DNA of 45,606 nt from a virus: positions 1-45,606 of the IMG/VR virus record IMGVR_UViG_3300046314_000453; one strand, written 5' to 3'. The position numbers were made by a program, and so were the translations under genes. Numbering within the stretch: position 1 is the first letter of the stretch; each line of letters opens with the position of its first letter. Below the pieces are notes generated by a model. The model saw only the letters and a list, made by a program, of their open reading frames with translations. It had not been told where the DNA came from and did not search any database. Positions 29,754 through 38,694 of this stretch are shown in pieces.

Positions 29754-32701
29754 GTTGTCCTCCTCGCTCCTCTTCTCGCTGTTCTAGAAACGCTATCCAT
29801 CACCCGCCGCTCTGAAGAAACCAACGCACTGCGAATAGCTTTCTCTACTCCGGGCGTTGCCCCTCTTGCATCGATATTAATGACGTACCCACCGCCCCCG
29901 CCGCTAATACCGCCGAACATGTGCACGCCAAGCTTGCCGTTTCTGCGAGTGAGAGGCAATACGGCCTCTGGTCCGTTCTCGCCCATGAGTGCGCGGGTAG
30001 GGCCGTTAATGATGCCGCCTTTAGCGAGTGCAGTCTCTGGCTCTTCGGGCTCTTCAGTCTCTGGAGCCTTACCGCCTAGTGCTCTAGTGTTCGAGTTTAA
30101 CGCTGCTGTATTGTTATCAGTGCTTGCAGTGTTAGCAGAAATGCCATCGGTAATCTTCTTTCCAGAGTCGGTAAACTTAACCCCGAGAGCCTGCATGTCG
30201 GCAACAATACCGCCGGCTTCTCTATCCGATAGCTGCATTAACTCCCCGATGCTTGTTACACCGCGTTGCTTTAATGCTTTGAAGAACGCATCAACAGTAG
30301 CAGGGTCAAAGGTCTTAAGAAGCTCAACGCGAAGAGCATCAAAGCTCTTTATGCCGGCCTCGCCTGCCTCAACTGCAATATCCCTAATACTTTGAACAGC
30401 CTCAAAGCCTTTAGCACCCGAGCCCAAGAGGTTACTCATTGCCGTACCAAAAGCACCCACCGCAGTGAGTCCAGGCTTAAACGCTTCTGCTACACCTTGA
30501 ATCTGTGTTTCTATTTCAAGCCAGGTCTTATCACCCTTGAGCCCTATCTCTACTAGCTGCTTCTCTATTTCCTCAAACGAGAGCCCGAGCCGCTTAACCA
30601 TGTGGCGAGCGGAGTCGAGATTGAACTTGAGGTTCTCGCCCAGCATTGCGGCAATCTGACCGCCGACATCTTCAGTAATGCCGAGTAGATTCTTGAACGC
30701 TTCGCCTAGTCCAGAGAATGTTCCTTTGACCTTATCGGCCTGGCTGTTGAGATTGTCGGCCCACTTTGGGTCGTTGAACCTAGTAGTGGGGCCCTCAAGG
30801 AAACTGTTTAGCTTTGAAGACCCACCCTTTCCGTCGTAGACAGTAAATGCCCCCTTGGAATTGATATTGTCTTCCATGTAGTTGGCGAACTGGTGCCGAG
30901 CTTGGGTCTCTTTGTTTTGAGGCCCTCGCTTAAGAAATCCACCAACAAAGCCACCGACAAAATTACCTATCTGCCCACCAATCTGAGCACCCATTGGGCC
31001 GCCAAAGATTGCTCCAATCGTCGTGCCAGCCCCGCCACCTACTGCCGCACCCGTGCCTGAGTTGTCTCCGTTTGCCTTGTCTATAGCCTTCGCATCTTTG
31101 ATCGAGTTGAAAAGCTGCATGACAGTGGCAAATTCTGCCTGTACATTTTGGGAATTTTGCTCCCATTTACCACCGCCTCCGCCGAACGAGCCATCTTCCT
31201 GCCCTGGCCCTTGAATACCGGCCCCGTGAGCTTGATCGGTTGTGGTACCAGCTCCAAGAAAATTGTTCCCGCTCCCGTCGCTGAAGTATTCCCCGATTGC
31301 AGTAGCTAGGTCAGCAGCAAAACCGCCCGCTAGTTCCGCAAACGCTGGCGATAGATTAGGAATAATCGTTGAAAAAACATCCTGAAAAACATTTCCCCAG
31401 TTCTGAACATCTCGCTCTCTGTTTTGGGCAAGGTCTTTTTCAACCTTTAGTCGTGCGTTCTTCTCGTCCTCGACAATCTCTTTATTGAACTTGATCTTGT
31501 AGTCGGCTAGGTCTTTTGCGGCCTTCTCTTCCTTGTCCTGCTTGTCTTTAACAATTCGTGAGTTACTGGCTTTTGCAGGGGCTTCGCCTTTTGCTGGAGA
31601 TCCCCCCATCTGCACCCCAGGCAGTCCGGTAATGAAACTGTCGAAGTCGTCCTGCGACTTCAACTTGATTAGGATCTCTTTCTGCTTCTTTAGCTCTGCA
31701 AGCTTTTCAGTATACTGCTTATCGGCACCGGTGAACCAATCGCCAAAGCCATTATCTTTATTGCTGGCTATGCGAGAAACGTCTGCTTCAAGCTCAGCCA
31801 CCTTCTTGAGCTGCGCCTCCATCGGCTGAAGATTGCCCGTGATGGCGCGAAGACCCAATGCAAAATTATTGACCTGATCAACAACGCCCTGAAGAGTCGG
31901 CAGAGCCCCGGCAATGATTGAGATCATGCTGGAAACACTATCGCCTACTCCCTTCCAATCAATCTGGCGGATCGCTTCCGCTAGGTCGTTGTAAGTCTGA
32001 GTCAGTTGAGGATTGTCATTGATTGCAATGCTTACCTGACCGACGGCTTCCTGCATTGCAGCGGCAAAAGCCTGATGTCCTTGCGTCACCGACTCTGTGA
32101 GCGGTGCCATCTCCGCAGTGCGTTGTGCTAGCTGCTCCATGGCCGCTGCCATGTTCTGTGCTTTTGTTCCGCCCGCCTCTAGCTCAAACCCGAACTTCTT
32201 TAATGCTTCTGCCTTGCCCGACCCAATCGCCGCGATAAGATCATTTAGAACCGGAACAGTTTCTTGCCCCGTAGCATTAGCAAATTGGTTCGCGTACTTC
32301 GTAAGGTCGGCAAACTTGCTATTGAGATCTGGAATACCTCTTAACAGCCCAGCGTTAGCCGCTTGCATGAGGTCAAAAGCGTTAACGGTACCGAGCACCG
32401 CAGCTTGAGCCGACTTGATTGCACCCGCACTACCACCGAGTTTCTGAAAACTATCTGCTACATCACCGAGCTTATCGCCCTCTTCTGCCATGTTGCCAAT
32501 AGCAGCAGAGATATTACCGATGTTCTTTGCAAGGCCAATGGACAACTCCCGCCCGAGCCCCTCAAAGAACCCACGCATGACCATGTTCATCTTGCCGGTC
32601 GAGGCTTTCAGAATACTGGTCGCACCATCCATGTCTCTGGATAGGTTGGCAATGTTCGCCCTGATATCAATGAGGAGGTTATAGATTCCCTTATCCGCCA
32701 T
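29750..32701 (-). CDS. Tape measure protein
   Basis: A 983-residue protein, the second-longest in the window. Long helical regions (about 1-440 and 650-850), a hydrophobic Gly-rich stretch near residues 540-590 (GAAVGGGAGTTIGAIFGGPMG and following), and a basic end with ARRGARRTT. It starts with a good GGAGG site and overlaps the chaperone extension by 11 bases. Length sets tail length; at about 1.5 angstrom per residue this suggests a tail near 150 nm. The Lys-rich segment (about 395-430) is coiled coil. Confidence 0.92.
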   Translation of the reverse strand: MADKGIYNLLIDIRANIANLSRDMDGATSILKASTGKMNMVMRGFFEGLGRELSIGLAKNIGNISAAIGNMAEEGDKLGDVADSFQKLGGSAGAIKSAQAAVLGTVNAFDLMQAANAGLLRGIPDLNSKFADLTKYANQFANATGQETVPVLNDLIAAIGSGKAEALKKFGFELEAGGTKAQNMAAAMEQLAQRTAEMAPLTESVTQGHQAFAAAMQEAVGQVSIAINDNPQLTQTYNDLAEAIRQIDWKGVGDSVSSMISIIAGALPTLQGVVDQVNNFALGLRAITGNLQPMEAQLKKVAELEADVSRIASNKDNGFGDWFTGADKQYTEKLAELKKQKEILIKLKSQDDFDSFITGLPGVQMGGSPAKGEAPAKASNSRIVKDKQDKEEKAAKDLADYKIKFNKEIVEDEKNARLKVEKDLAQNRERDVQNWGNVFQDVFSTIIPNLSPAFAELAGGFAADLATAIGEYFSDGSGNNFLGAGTTTDQAHGAGIQGPGQEDGSFGGGGGKWEQNSQNVQAEFATVMQLFNSIKDAKAIDKANGDNSGTGAAVGGGAGTTIGAIFGGPMGAQIGGQIGNFVGGFVGGFLKRGPQNKETQARHQFANYMEDNINSKGAFTVYDGKGGSSKLNSFLEGPTTRFNDPKWADNLNSQADKVKGTFSGLGEAFKNLLGITEDVGGQIAAMLGENLKFNLDSARHMVKRLGLSFEEIEKQLVEIGLKGDKTWLEIETQIQGVAEAFKPGLTAVGAFGTAMSNLLGSGAKGFEAVQSIRDIAVEAGEAGIKSFDALRVELLKTFDPATVDAFFKALKQRGVTSIGELMQLSDREAGGIVADMQALGVKFTDSGKKITDGISANTASTDNNTAALNSNTRALGGKAPETEEPEEPETALAKGGIINGPTRALMGENGPEAVLPLTRRNGKLGVHMFGGISGGGGGYVINIDARGATPGVEKAIRSALVSSERRVMDSVSRTARRGARRTT

Positions 32702-33065
32702 GCTCCCCTCCTTGCGATGGTCGTTGAGGGAATGCGGCCTTTAGGTGCCGAAGGATTTCATCGCCCGACATCTCCTCTGTCTTAGCTTCCTCGCCCGTGT
32801 AGTTAGGCATGAACATCTGAGGAGTGAACGGTGGAGTTTTTTCAGAACGCACGGTATTAGCCATCGTGCTAGCAATGATGCCGGCCCTGAAGTCGAGCTG
32901 CATATTGTGCTGGTCAAATCGGTCAGACAGTGCAGAGAATTGCGCTGGCGTAAGAGCCCAAAATTGATCTTCCGTTAGCCCAAAATCGTACACGCCAATC
33001 GCCCACAACGTTAACCAGTCTAACGGTTCGTTTTCTTCATCGCCGCTTTTTACGCGGCGACGTCG
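32691..33065 (-). CDS. Tail assembly chaperone extension (T part, made by -1 frameshift)
   Basis: This frame has no strong start of its own (first candidate TTG 33008, without a good binding site) but is entered directly by a -1 shift from the upstream gene at 33071-33065. The joined product is about 229 residues, with RRRRVKSGDEENEPLDWLTLW at the junction followed by AIGVYDFGLTEDQFWALTPAQFSAL. The last pattern (DFWALTPAEF-AL-like) is typical of the lambda GpGT-type second part. The fusion keeps the tape measure soluble during tail assembly. Confidence 0.85.
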   Translation of the reverse strand, partial: RRRRVKSGDEENEPLDWLTLWAIGVYDFGLTEDQFWALTPAQFSALSDRFDQHNMQLDFRAGIIASTMANTVRSEKTPPFTPQMFMPNYTGEEAKTEEMSGDEILRHLKAAFPQRPSQGGEHGG

Positions 33066-33071
33066 TTTTTT
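33040..33071 (-). promoter_or_regulatory. Programmed -1 ribosomal frameshift site
   Basis: The canonical slippery heptamer A AAA AAC (33071-33065) is in the correct phase (GCA AAA AAC in frame 0). Four bases later a perfect 7-bp stem starts: TCGCCGC (33060-33054), loop GTAAAAA, GCGGCGA (33046-33040). The frame-0 stop TAA is inside the loop. A -1 slip leads straight into the frame at 33065-32691. All elements are visible. Confidence 0.9.
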
Positions 33072-33379
33072 GCGGACTCAGGAAGCTCAGCCTTTTTGAA
33101 CATCTCAGTAACAAGCTTGCGAACATCTTCGAGGTGCTTGCCTGTCATCAGTTCCGCAACTTCATCAATCGTCTTTCCGCTCTTCTCGCCACCGAGCGAT
33201 GCCCAGAGAAGCGTTACGAGGTCGAGTGCCGTAGGATTAACCCATGTCATCCCATCGAGCCCGCTCTTTCCGCTTGCTTTTTCAAATCTTACGAAAGTTG
33301 CAAAACTTGGAATGAGTTTGAATTGCTCATTACCAAGAGTTACAAACAACTCAGGAAGTGCTTGATCCGCGTTATCCAT
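33050..33379 (-). CDS. Tail assembly chaperone (G part)
   Basis: A 109-residue protein with the usual pattern of the first tail chaperone: LPELFVTLGNEQFKLIPSFATFVRFEKASGKS, then TALDLVTLLWASLGGE and an acidic helical end. It lies between tail tube and tape measure genes, as in lambda. Its 3' end contains the frameshift site, so two products are expected: this one and the G-T fusion. Confidence 0.88.
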   Translation of the reverse strand: MDNADQALPELFVTLGNEQFKLIPSFATFVRFEKASGKSGLDGMTWVNPTALDLVTLLWASLGGEKSGKTIDEVAELMTGKHLEDVRKLVTEMFKKAELPESAKNDVAA

Positions 33380-33388
33380 GTGCTCCTA

Positions 33389-33817
33389 TTATGTCCAGGC
33401 CGGCCAGCCGGTAACCTTAATTGTCACGTTGAGTGAGACCGCTTGCTCAAGCTCTGCCGATATCTCAGCACCAGTGATGATGCCAGAGAACGCCATTGTT
33501 ACTGTTGGGCTGAACTGAAACTCAAGCTTAAAGTTCTTTGTTGTCCCATCGTACATGTGATCGATGAACAACTGATGGCCAGTTCCAGCACCGTTCGGGA
33601 TGTAGTTTGCAGAGAACGAAAGGGTTCCAGCATCTCGCAACGTTGCTACAAACTCACGAACACCAGCACTGTCGAAAGAGGTTACATCAACCACACCGCC
33701 AGAGAGTGACGGGCCTCGAACGCCTTTTACTTCAGCGATTGCAGCAAAGACTTCAGGTCCGCCACCATCACCGATCTTAAGTACGCATTTTGATCCAGGC
33801 TTTGCACTAGTTGTCAT
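33389..33817 (-). CDS. Major tail (tube) protein, short copy
   Basis: A 142-residue tail tube protein: TTSAKPGSKCVLKIGDG, AAIAEVKGVRGPSLSGG, DVTSFDSAGVREFVATL, YIPNGAGTGHQLF and AEISAELEQAVSLNVTIKV. The order and spacing match the lambda V or HK97 tube family minus the Ig domain. It is a near copy of the C-terminal half of the upstream protein. Which copy forms the tube is not known. Confidence 0.85.
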   Translation of the reverse strand: MTTSAKPGSKCVLKIGDGGGPEVFAAIAEVKGVRGPSLSGGVVDVTSFDSAGVREFVATLRDAGTLSFSANYIPNGAGTGHQLFIDHMYDGTTKNFKLEFQFSPTVTMAFSGIITGAEISAELEQAVSLNVTIKVTGWPAWT

Positions 33818-33826
33818 TTATCCCCA

Positions 33827-34591
33827 TTAGAACCAAGTAGGCCATCCAGTAACTTTGATTGTCACGTTGAGCGAAACTGCTTGCTCAAGCTCTGCCGATA
33901 TTTCGGCACCGGTAACAATGCCGGAGAATATCATCTCGGTCTGCATTGTGTCGGTGAATGTGAATCTGAAATTGCGAGTCGTGCCGTCTTCAACGTCATC
34001 GATAAGGAGTTGATGCCCAGTACCTGCTCCGTTCGGTACATAATTGCACATGAAAGAAACCGTGCCGCTATCTCGTAGCGTTGCAATGAACTCTCGCACG
34101 CCGGCAGAGTCAAAAGAGGTTACGTCAATCACACCGCCCGAGAGAGCTGGACCGCGAAGCCCTTTTACTTCTGCTACTGTTGCGAAAGTCTCGCCTGCAA
34201 CACCACCAGTCAATGAAGCAGATCCGCCAGCGATTAGAATCCCAGTTCCCGCAGCAAGAGGGCGTGCGTCCCAGTTAGCTATGAAAACCGCATCGGCATA
34301 GAGTGCTGCAATGGCCTGATTAACTGTAGTTGTTGCAATACCACCGCCGTCAGTGGCGCTGTTGATTGTTACCGCCGAAGTGGTAACAACGATAGAGAAT
34401 GCTGTGCTCGTTCCCGATACAACGATAGAGCAAGTCTTAGAGTTACCAGCAGTGCCGGCAGTACCCCAATAGAGAATGAGGCCAGAAACCCCTGTTCCTA
34501 TTGTTCTCGACGCCCTGACCGCCGTGGTTACGGAGTCAGCTGCCCCTCTTGCAAATACGCATCTTGATCCAGTAACCGCGCTAGTCGTCAT
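33827..34591 (-). CDS. Major tail (tube) protein, long copy with an inserted domain
   Basis: A 254-residue paralogue of the gene just downstream. The first 15 residues and the last 125 match it (VDVTSFDSAGVREF in the short copy, IDVTSFDSAGVREF here; AELEQAVSLNVTIKVTGWP in both). Between them is an insertion of about 110 residues with SKTCSIVVSGTSTAFSIVV and NQAIAALYADAVF, a beta-alpha module that I know from other phage structural proteins. It may decorate the tube exterior or act as a minor tube subunit. Confidence 0.8.
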   Translation of the reverse strand: MTTSAVTGSRCVFARGAADSVTTAVRASRTIGTGVSGLILYWGTAGTAGNSKTCSIVVSGTSTAFSIVVTTSAVTINSATDGGGIATTTVNQAIAALYADAVFIANWDARPLAAGTGILIAGGSASLTGGVAGETFATVAEVKGLRGPALSGGVIDVTSFDSAGVREFIATLRDSGTVSFMCNYVPNGAGTGHQLLIDDVEDGTTRNFRFTFTDTMQTEMIFSGIVTGAEISAELEQAVSLNVTIKVTGWPTWF

Positions 34592-34618
34592 TCAGCCCCA
34601 TAAGAGATAGCAGTCAGT

Positions 34619-35008
34619 TTAGTAATACCAGAAACGAGCATTGCTCGAAACGTGGAAGATTTCTGTATCGCTGTCATACATATCGATAAAGCTCCACTCC
34701 AGAACGTTATCAATGGTGATATCGGAGTAGGTTCCCGAGTATCCGTGCAAAGCGGCCCTTACTTTCTCAGCCAGGTCTTTTGCGACCCCTGCCGACGATG
34801 CCCAAGTATCGATATTGATGACCGGATTGCGTAGCCCCGAATATCCCGTGAAGCTCTCTATCTGTGAGCCGTAACTTGTTTGATAGGAGATAGCCGGGAA
34901 GGTCACGTTATCGGGCATCTTGACCTGATAAATACGAGTGCCGACCAGTGCAGATATGCCGGCAGTATTGGCTAGAATGTTGTAAATTGCTTGCTCAATC
35001 GTTGCCAT
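34619..35008 (-). CDS. Tail completion protein (DUF3168)
   Basis: A 129-residue protein: EQAIYNILANTAGISALVGTRIYQ, FPAISYQTSYG, VINIDTWASSAGVAKDLAEKVRAAL. This is the DUF3168 pattern of the tail terminator that caps the tail tube and joins it to the head. Its position between the gp10-like protein and the tube genes agrees. Confidence 0.85.
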   Translation of the reverse strand: MATIEQAIYNILANTAGISALVGTRIYQVKMPDNVTFPAISYQTSYGSQIESFTGYSGLRNPVINIDTWASSAGVAKDLAEKVRAALHGYSGTYSDITIDNVLEWSFIDMYDSDTEIFHVSSNARFWYY

Positions 35009-35503
35009 TTACTTAGTTATTCCGAGCTTGGCTTCTTTCGCCTTAGCCTTTGCTATCCTCTTCTTAATTTCTGCGACAACTGACCGCTGCATAACGTCCA
35101 TTGCCCACTGGTAGTTCTTCTCGAAAGCCCTGCGAATGAACGGATTAGCAGGAACGTGCCCAATAGTTCTTCCGTTCTTACCGTGAGATTTAAGAACATG
35201 CCCGAACTCGACCATCTTGGCATAGAATGCACCTTTCACGCCCGCAGCAACTTGCCCCTTTTGAGGCCGCACCTTCTTTGCATGAAAGCTCTGCTTAAGG
35301 TATCCGGGTGCTAGCCCTTTGAACCTTCCGCCCCTTCTTTGAGCATCTTCGGGCGATGATATCGGGGCTTCTTGAGCAACAACGCCGGCCATGAGGTGAG
35401 CAGCTTCGAGTACTGACGCCCTTAATGCATTGGCTTCAATGTTACCGGGTAAGCCTTTTAGCTCGTCAAGTAACCCATCGAGCCCTTTAACGAAGTCATC
35501 CAT
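35009..35503 (-). CDS. HK97 gp10-like tail-completion protein
   Basis: A 164-residue protein with a helical start (GLDGLLDELKGLPGNIEANALRA), the HK97 gp10 core (APISSPED to GRFKGLAPGYLKQSF, AFYAKMVEFG) and PANPFIRRAFEKNY, and a basic tail. It belongs to the head-tail joining set. The GHVPANPF(I/L)R motif is typical. It overlaps the next gene by one base. Confidence 0.87.
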   Translation of the reverse strand: MDDFVKGLDGLLDELKGLPGNIEANALRASVLEAAHLMAGVVAQEAPISSPEDAQRRGGRFKGLAPGYLKQSFHAKKVRPQKGQVAAGVKGAFYAKMVEFGHVLKSHGKNGRTIGHVPANPFIRRAFEKNYQWAMDVMQRSVVAEIKKRIAKAKAKEAKLGITK

Positions 35504-35820
35504 CAGTAGACGACCTCCGCCGTGATATCGAGCTCCTCTTTGAAACCCAATTCAGCGAGTCCGGTTATCTTCCAGTTCAGGCCCGCATAAGAAAGTTGCA
35601 TCTCCGGCCCCACATCATCGCGGTACCAGATACGAAAGTTACTCACCCGAACCGAGTGCAAAGAATCGCTTTGGAACCTCTCATCCATTCTCAGCGGTCT
35701 CTCCTCCGCCCAAACAGAGGCCAAGGTAGACCACCCCGAAACAGCATCGCCCAGAGAATTAGTAACCGTCCTTTGCAGGATAGTTATCTTTCGATTCTTC
35801 TTCCCTGGATTGCTTGCCAT
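35503..35820 (-). CDS. Head-tail joining (head closure) protein
   Basis: A 105-residue protein: ITILQRTVTNSLGDAVSGWSTLASVWAEERPL, then RIWYRDDVGPEMQLSYAGLNWKITGLAELG. This is the SPP1 gp16 / phage head-tail joining family pattern (short beta barrel). It closes the connector channel. It follows the gp6-like gene by two bases. Confidence 0.87.
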   Translation of the reverse strand: MASNPGKKNRKITILQRTVTNSLGDAVSGWSTLASVWAEERPLRMDERFQSDSLHSVRVSNFRIWYRDDVGPEMQLSYAGLNWKITGLAELGFKEELDITAEVVY

Positions 35821-35822
35821 CC

Positions 35823-36407
35823 CTATGCGCTCCAGATCTTGTAAGAGTCCAGTGCATAGTTCAGGGTCTTGGGAACCTCCATTGCGGCCCCGCCCCCGAC
35901 TGTAACCGGAGCTCGATTCATAAAGAAATGCCCAGCGAGCATCATCACAATGAAGCGTAATCCCTCGGGAACATCCGAGTAAGATGCACCATAGCCCGCA
36001 GTAAAATTGACCTGCACGGCATTTGGCCTATAGTCTTCAGTTGCTGGATAGGTTGACGATGCCGTTAGGCCCACTCGCCCAAGGATTGAGGTAGCATCGA
36101 CGTGATAATTCGAGGATGCCCAAGTCGTCAGAGCATCCGAGGTGTCGTAGTACTGAACGCTCTGAACCGATACCAACGGGGCAATCGGAATCTCAATAAC
36201 CCCGCCAGTCGGAAAGTCTTTCAGCTCAAGCCGGAAAGTTCTGCTAATAAGCATCCTCCGGGTCTTTGTTTCGACGTAATTGATTGCCGCATTGGCGTAC
36301 ATCACCAATAAAGCATCCTCATCAGTAGTTGTGAGGCGAAGATGTGCTTTAAGTTCGGAGAGACTGACGGCGAGAGCGGCAGGGGAGGCTGTTTGAATCC
36401 AGGGCAT
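35823..36407 (-). CDS. HK97 gp6-like head-tail connector
   Basis: A 194-residue protein: LSELKAHLRLTTTDEDALLVMYANAAINYVETKTRR gives the helical gp6 core, followed by a beta region (FRLELKDFPTGGVIEIPIAP, PNAVQVNFTAGYGASYSDVPEGLRFIVMMLAGHFF). This matches gp6-like connectors, which form a ring below the portal. Its start is ATG 36407. Confidence 0.88.
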   Translation of the reverse strand: MPWIQTASPAALAVSLSELKAHLRLTTTDEDALLVMYANAAINYVETKTRRMLISRTFRLELKDFPTGGVIEIPIAPLVSVQSVQYYDTSDALTTWASSNYHVDATSILGRVGLTASSTYPATEDYRPNAVQVNFTAGYGASYSDVPEGLRFIVMMLAGHFFMNRAPVTVGGGAAMEVPKTLNYALDSYKIWSA

Positions 36408-36424
36408 GAGTCCCCATGAAAGTG

Positions 36425-36628
36425 TTAACGCTTAACGAGATGCAAGCGGCGTTCTGATGGAAAACGCACCATGTTTTCAACTGGCGGTGCGCTCGAAAGA
36501 ATCTCGACAAGCCCCTTCAACTGAAGGTCATAGGCTTCATCAATCTTTAATTCCACCTCCTGATGCGGCTGGATAACAACTCCAGCTCGCGTCAGGATAG
36601 GAAGCTCTTTCGAGCGCACTTTTATCAT
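36425..36628 (-). CDS. Hypothetical small head-region protein
   Basis: About 67 residues from ATG 36628, which follows the previous stop (36630) immediately; the longer frame to 36694 lies inside that gene. Basic ends surround a beta-like middle (GVVIQPHQEVELKIDEAYDLQLKGLVEIL). It is placed between the capsid-associated protein and the gp6-like connector. No family recognised. Confidence 0.65.
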   Translation of the reverse strand: MIKVRSKELPILTRAGVVIQPHQEVELKIDEAYDLQLKGLVEILSSAPPVENMVRFPSERRLHLVKR

Positions 36629-36629
36629 A

Positions 36630-37103
36630 CTATGACAGAGGGTCTGGCATTGATGTAGCCTGGTAGCGAGCACAAACGCCGAGGGCGATTGCACAAGCAG
36701 TCACAGGGTCATTAACGCCTTCTGTGAGCTTAAGAGCGAGGAACTGCTTCGTAGCTGGAAGCTTAGCCATCTCGACCTCAATCTCGTAGATCGTATCTTC
36801 GTTTGCTGTGGTTGTAAAACCAGCAGTTGTAGCGTCAGTAATCGAACCCATTACAGCAGAAGCGCCAGTCGTCTTTTTTCTGTACTTGAACTCAACAGCT
36901 TCAGCACTTGTTCCAGCTACATCAGTTGCAGCAAGAACAGTTACTACAGCAGTACCAGTGTTAGTGCCGGCAGTTGTAGCAGCCAAAAGGAACTCAACGC
37001 GGTCGAAGAGTTTTCCGTTGATATAGTCCCCCGCTGGGTTCGTGTTGTAACGATCCGCAGCAGGAGAGTGAGAGTTAATTATTGCGAAAGATTCAGAAAG
37101 CAT
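36630..37103 (-). CDS. Capsid-associated (decoration-type) protein
   Basis: A 157-residue beta-rich protein immediately downstream of the major capsid gene: DRVEFLLAATTAGTNTGTAVVTVL, AVEFKYRKKT, IYEIEVEMAKLPATKQFLALKLTEG, CARYQA. Many siphoviruses have a protein of this size and pattern (volunteer beta sandwich, ending in ARY) after the capsid gene. Head decoration is a positional inference. Confidence 0.65.
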   Translation of the reverse strand: MLSESFAIINSHSPAADRYNTNPAGDYINGKLFDRVEFLLAATTAGTNTGTAVVTVLAATDVAGTSAEAVEFKYRKKTTGASAVMGSITDATTAGFTTTANEDTIYEIEVEMAKLPATKQFLALKLTEGVNDPVTACAIALGVCARYQATSMPDPLS

Positions 37104-37155
37104 ATTTTCTCCATTATTAGCGAGGGAGGTTTTACCCTCCCCCGCCGTTATTCAG

Positions 37156-38511
37156 TTACGCACGAGTTGCAAGTGCTACATACGACCCAAGAGTGTCAGA
37201 ACCCTTGAACGGTGTGAGAACACTGCGCTCTGCTGGCTGTCCATCTGCCCGGTAAACAAACCGGAAAGCCGTCTCGCTCTTCTCGAACGCTACGTGGATG
37301 GACTGAGCTGCTTTGACTCCACCCTTATCGATCCAGAGGTACTTCTTAGGATTGATAAGCATGATATCGCCAACAGTTCCGAGGGCCGCACACTGCTCTA
37401 GTGCAAATGCTGGGACACCAAGGATTGTGCTTACTGGTACTGAGCCAGCAACAGAACCCGTGATACCACCCGGCAGGAACACTGGGTATGTGTTAGAACC
37501 AACAGTCAGAGAGAGGGTCATGAGTGCTGACTTAACGCCGGCATTGTAAACCCAAACTGCTGAACCCATATCCTCTTCGTGCAAGCGAGCAAACATCTTG
37601 GCAAGGTTGATTGCATTAAGAGTTGCAGCAGCCTGCCCCGCCTCTTTTGCTACCGAAACCAAGCCAGTTGCGTGCTGAAGAATACCGAGGGGCATTCCTG
37701 CTCCAGTTCCGTTGATTACAGCATCGTCAATCTTGAACCCGAACTCACGACCGAACGCACGAGTGATGAAGGCTTCCATTACTGGAGCATCTTCAATCAG
37801 TTCGTCTGTTAGGAAGCAAAGCCCTGTGAGCTTCTTAAGCTTCAACTCAATCTTACTGAGTTTTGACTTGCTCTTTGTGTAGGTATCAGCCTCACCTTCC
37901 CAATATGCCTGAATACCACCAGCACGAGAACCATCAGCACGAGAGGATTCGTCAACACTTGGGAAAGATATCCCGTTTGACTGAGAAGTGATGCCGTATC
38001 GATCAACTCGACCAGCCAACTTCCCTGTCTCGTATGCTTTCTCAAGAAGAACGTTCGACCCGTCCTGCTGAATCAAGTATCCGCCCTCAGCCATGATGGA
38101 CTCTTGGAGTCCGGTAGCTGCACGCATAATCTTGTTCGACAGTTCGAGCTTCTGAGCAACATCAGAGTTACGAAGTGTCATTGGCTCAACTGCAACACGC
38201 TTAACGGCCATGAGCTGCTCGCCCAAAGAACCCCAAACTTTGCAGTTACCGTTCTCATCTTCGCCCTCAGAGCGAGTAACTTCAGTGTGAAGTGCCTTCT
38301 TAGTAGGCTTAACTCTCTCTTGGTTCTCTTTAGCGAGCTTCTCAGCACGAGCGATGCTTCGCTTTACTGTCTCAAGCTCTACTTCAAGAGTATCGAAATC
38401 CTTTGCTTCATCCTCAGAAACATTACGCTTCTCTTTCTTTGCGAGGTCTGAAATCGCGTTCATGCGCTCCAGAATCTCGCTATATCTTGATTGCAACAGT
38501 TCTAAATCCAC
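37156..38511 (-). CDS. Major capsid protein, HK97 fold
   Basis: A 451-residue protein starting at GTG 38511 (GGGGA upstream). Residues 1-70 form a coiled-coil delta-domain (LEVELETVKRSIARAEKLAKEN), removed by the protease near about residue 90-115. The rest is the HK97 core: EGGYLIQQ, VDRYGITSQSNGISFP, LKLKKLTGLCFLTDELIEDAP, MPLGILQ, VPAFALEQC and FRFVYRADGQP. It builds the icosahedral shell. Downstream of the protease and portal, as usual. Confidence 0.95.
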   Translation of the reverse strand: MDLELLQSRYSEILERMNAISDLAKKEKRNVSEDEAKDFDTLEVELETVKRSIARAEKLAKENQERVKPTKKALHTEVTRSEGEDENGNCKVWGSLGEQLMAVKRVAVEPMTLRNSDVAQKLELSNKIMRAATGLQESIMAEGGYLIQQDGSNVLLEKAYETGKLAGRVDRYGITSQSNGISFPSVDESSRADGSRAGGIQAYWEGEADTYTKSKSKLSKIELKLKKLTGLCFLTDELIEDAPVMEAFITRAFGREFGFKIDDAVINGTGAGMPLGILQHATGLVSVAKEAGQAAATLNAINLAKMFARLHEEDMGSAVWVYNAGVKSALMTLSLTVGSNTYPVFLPGGITGSVAGSVPVSTILGVPAFALEQCAALGTVGDIMLINPKKYLWIDKGGVKAAQSIHVAFEKSETAFRFVYRADGQPAERSVLTPFKGSDTLGSYVALATRA

Positions 38512-38694
38512 AAATCCCCACGTATTATGCTAGACAATGCCATCCTTTCTCGGAAAGCAATAAATACAACGCTTCTATGTCGTTTGATTAGTAACGATGG
38601 ACGGCCATCGGGCCGCTGGAACGATACGAAGTAGGGCGTGGTTAGTTCGATGGAACTTCCGGGCGCTCTACCGCCTAAAAATAGAGTGCATCAG
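38512..38694 (-). promoter_or_regulatory. Structured leader of the capsid gene
   Basis: At 183 bases it is the longest gap in the structural operon. On the - strand it contains the hairpins CGGCC-CGAT-GGCCG and CTTTC-CGA-GAAAG and a CATAAT box about 25 bases before the GTG start. A clear -35 box is missing. A separate capsid promoter or an RNA processing/attenuation site is plausible. Capsid genes often need extra expression. Confidence 0.4.
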
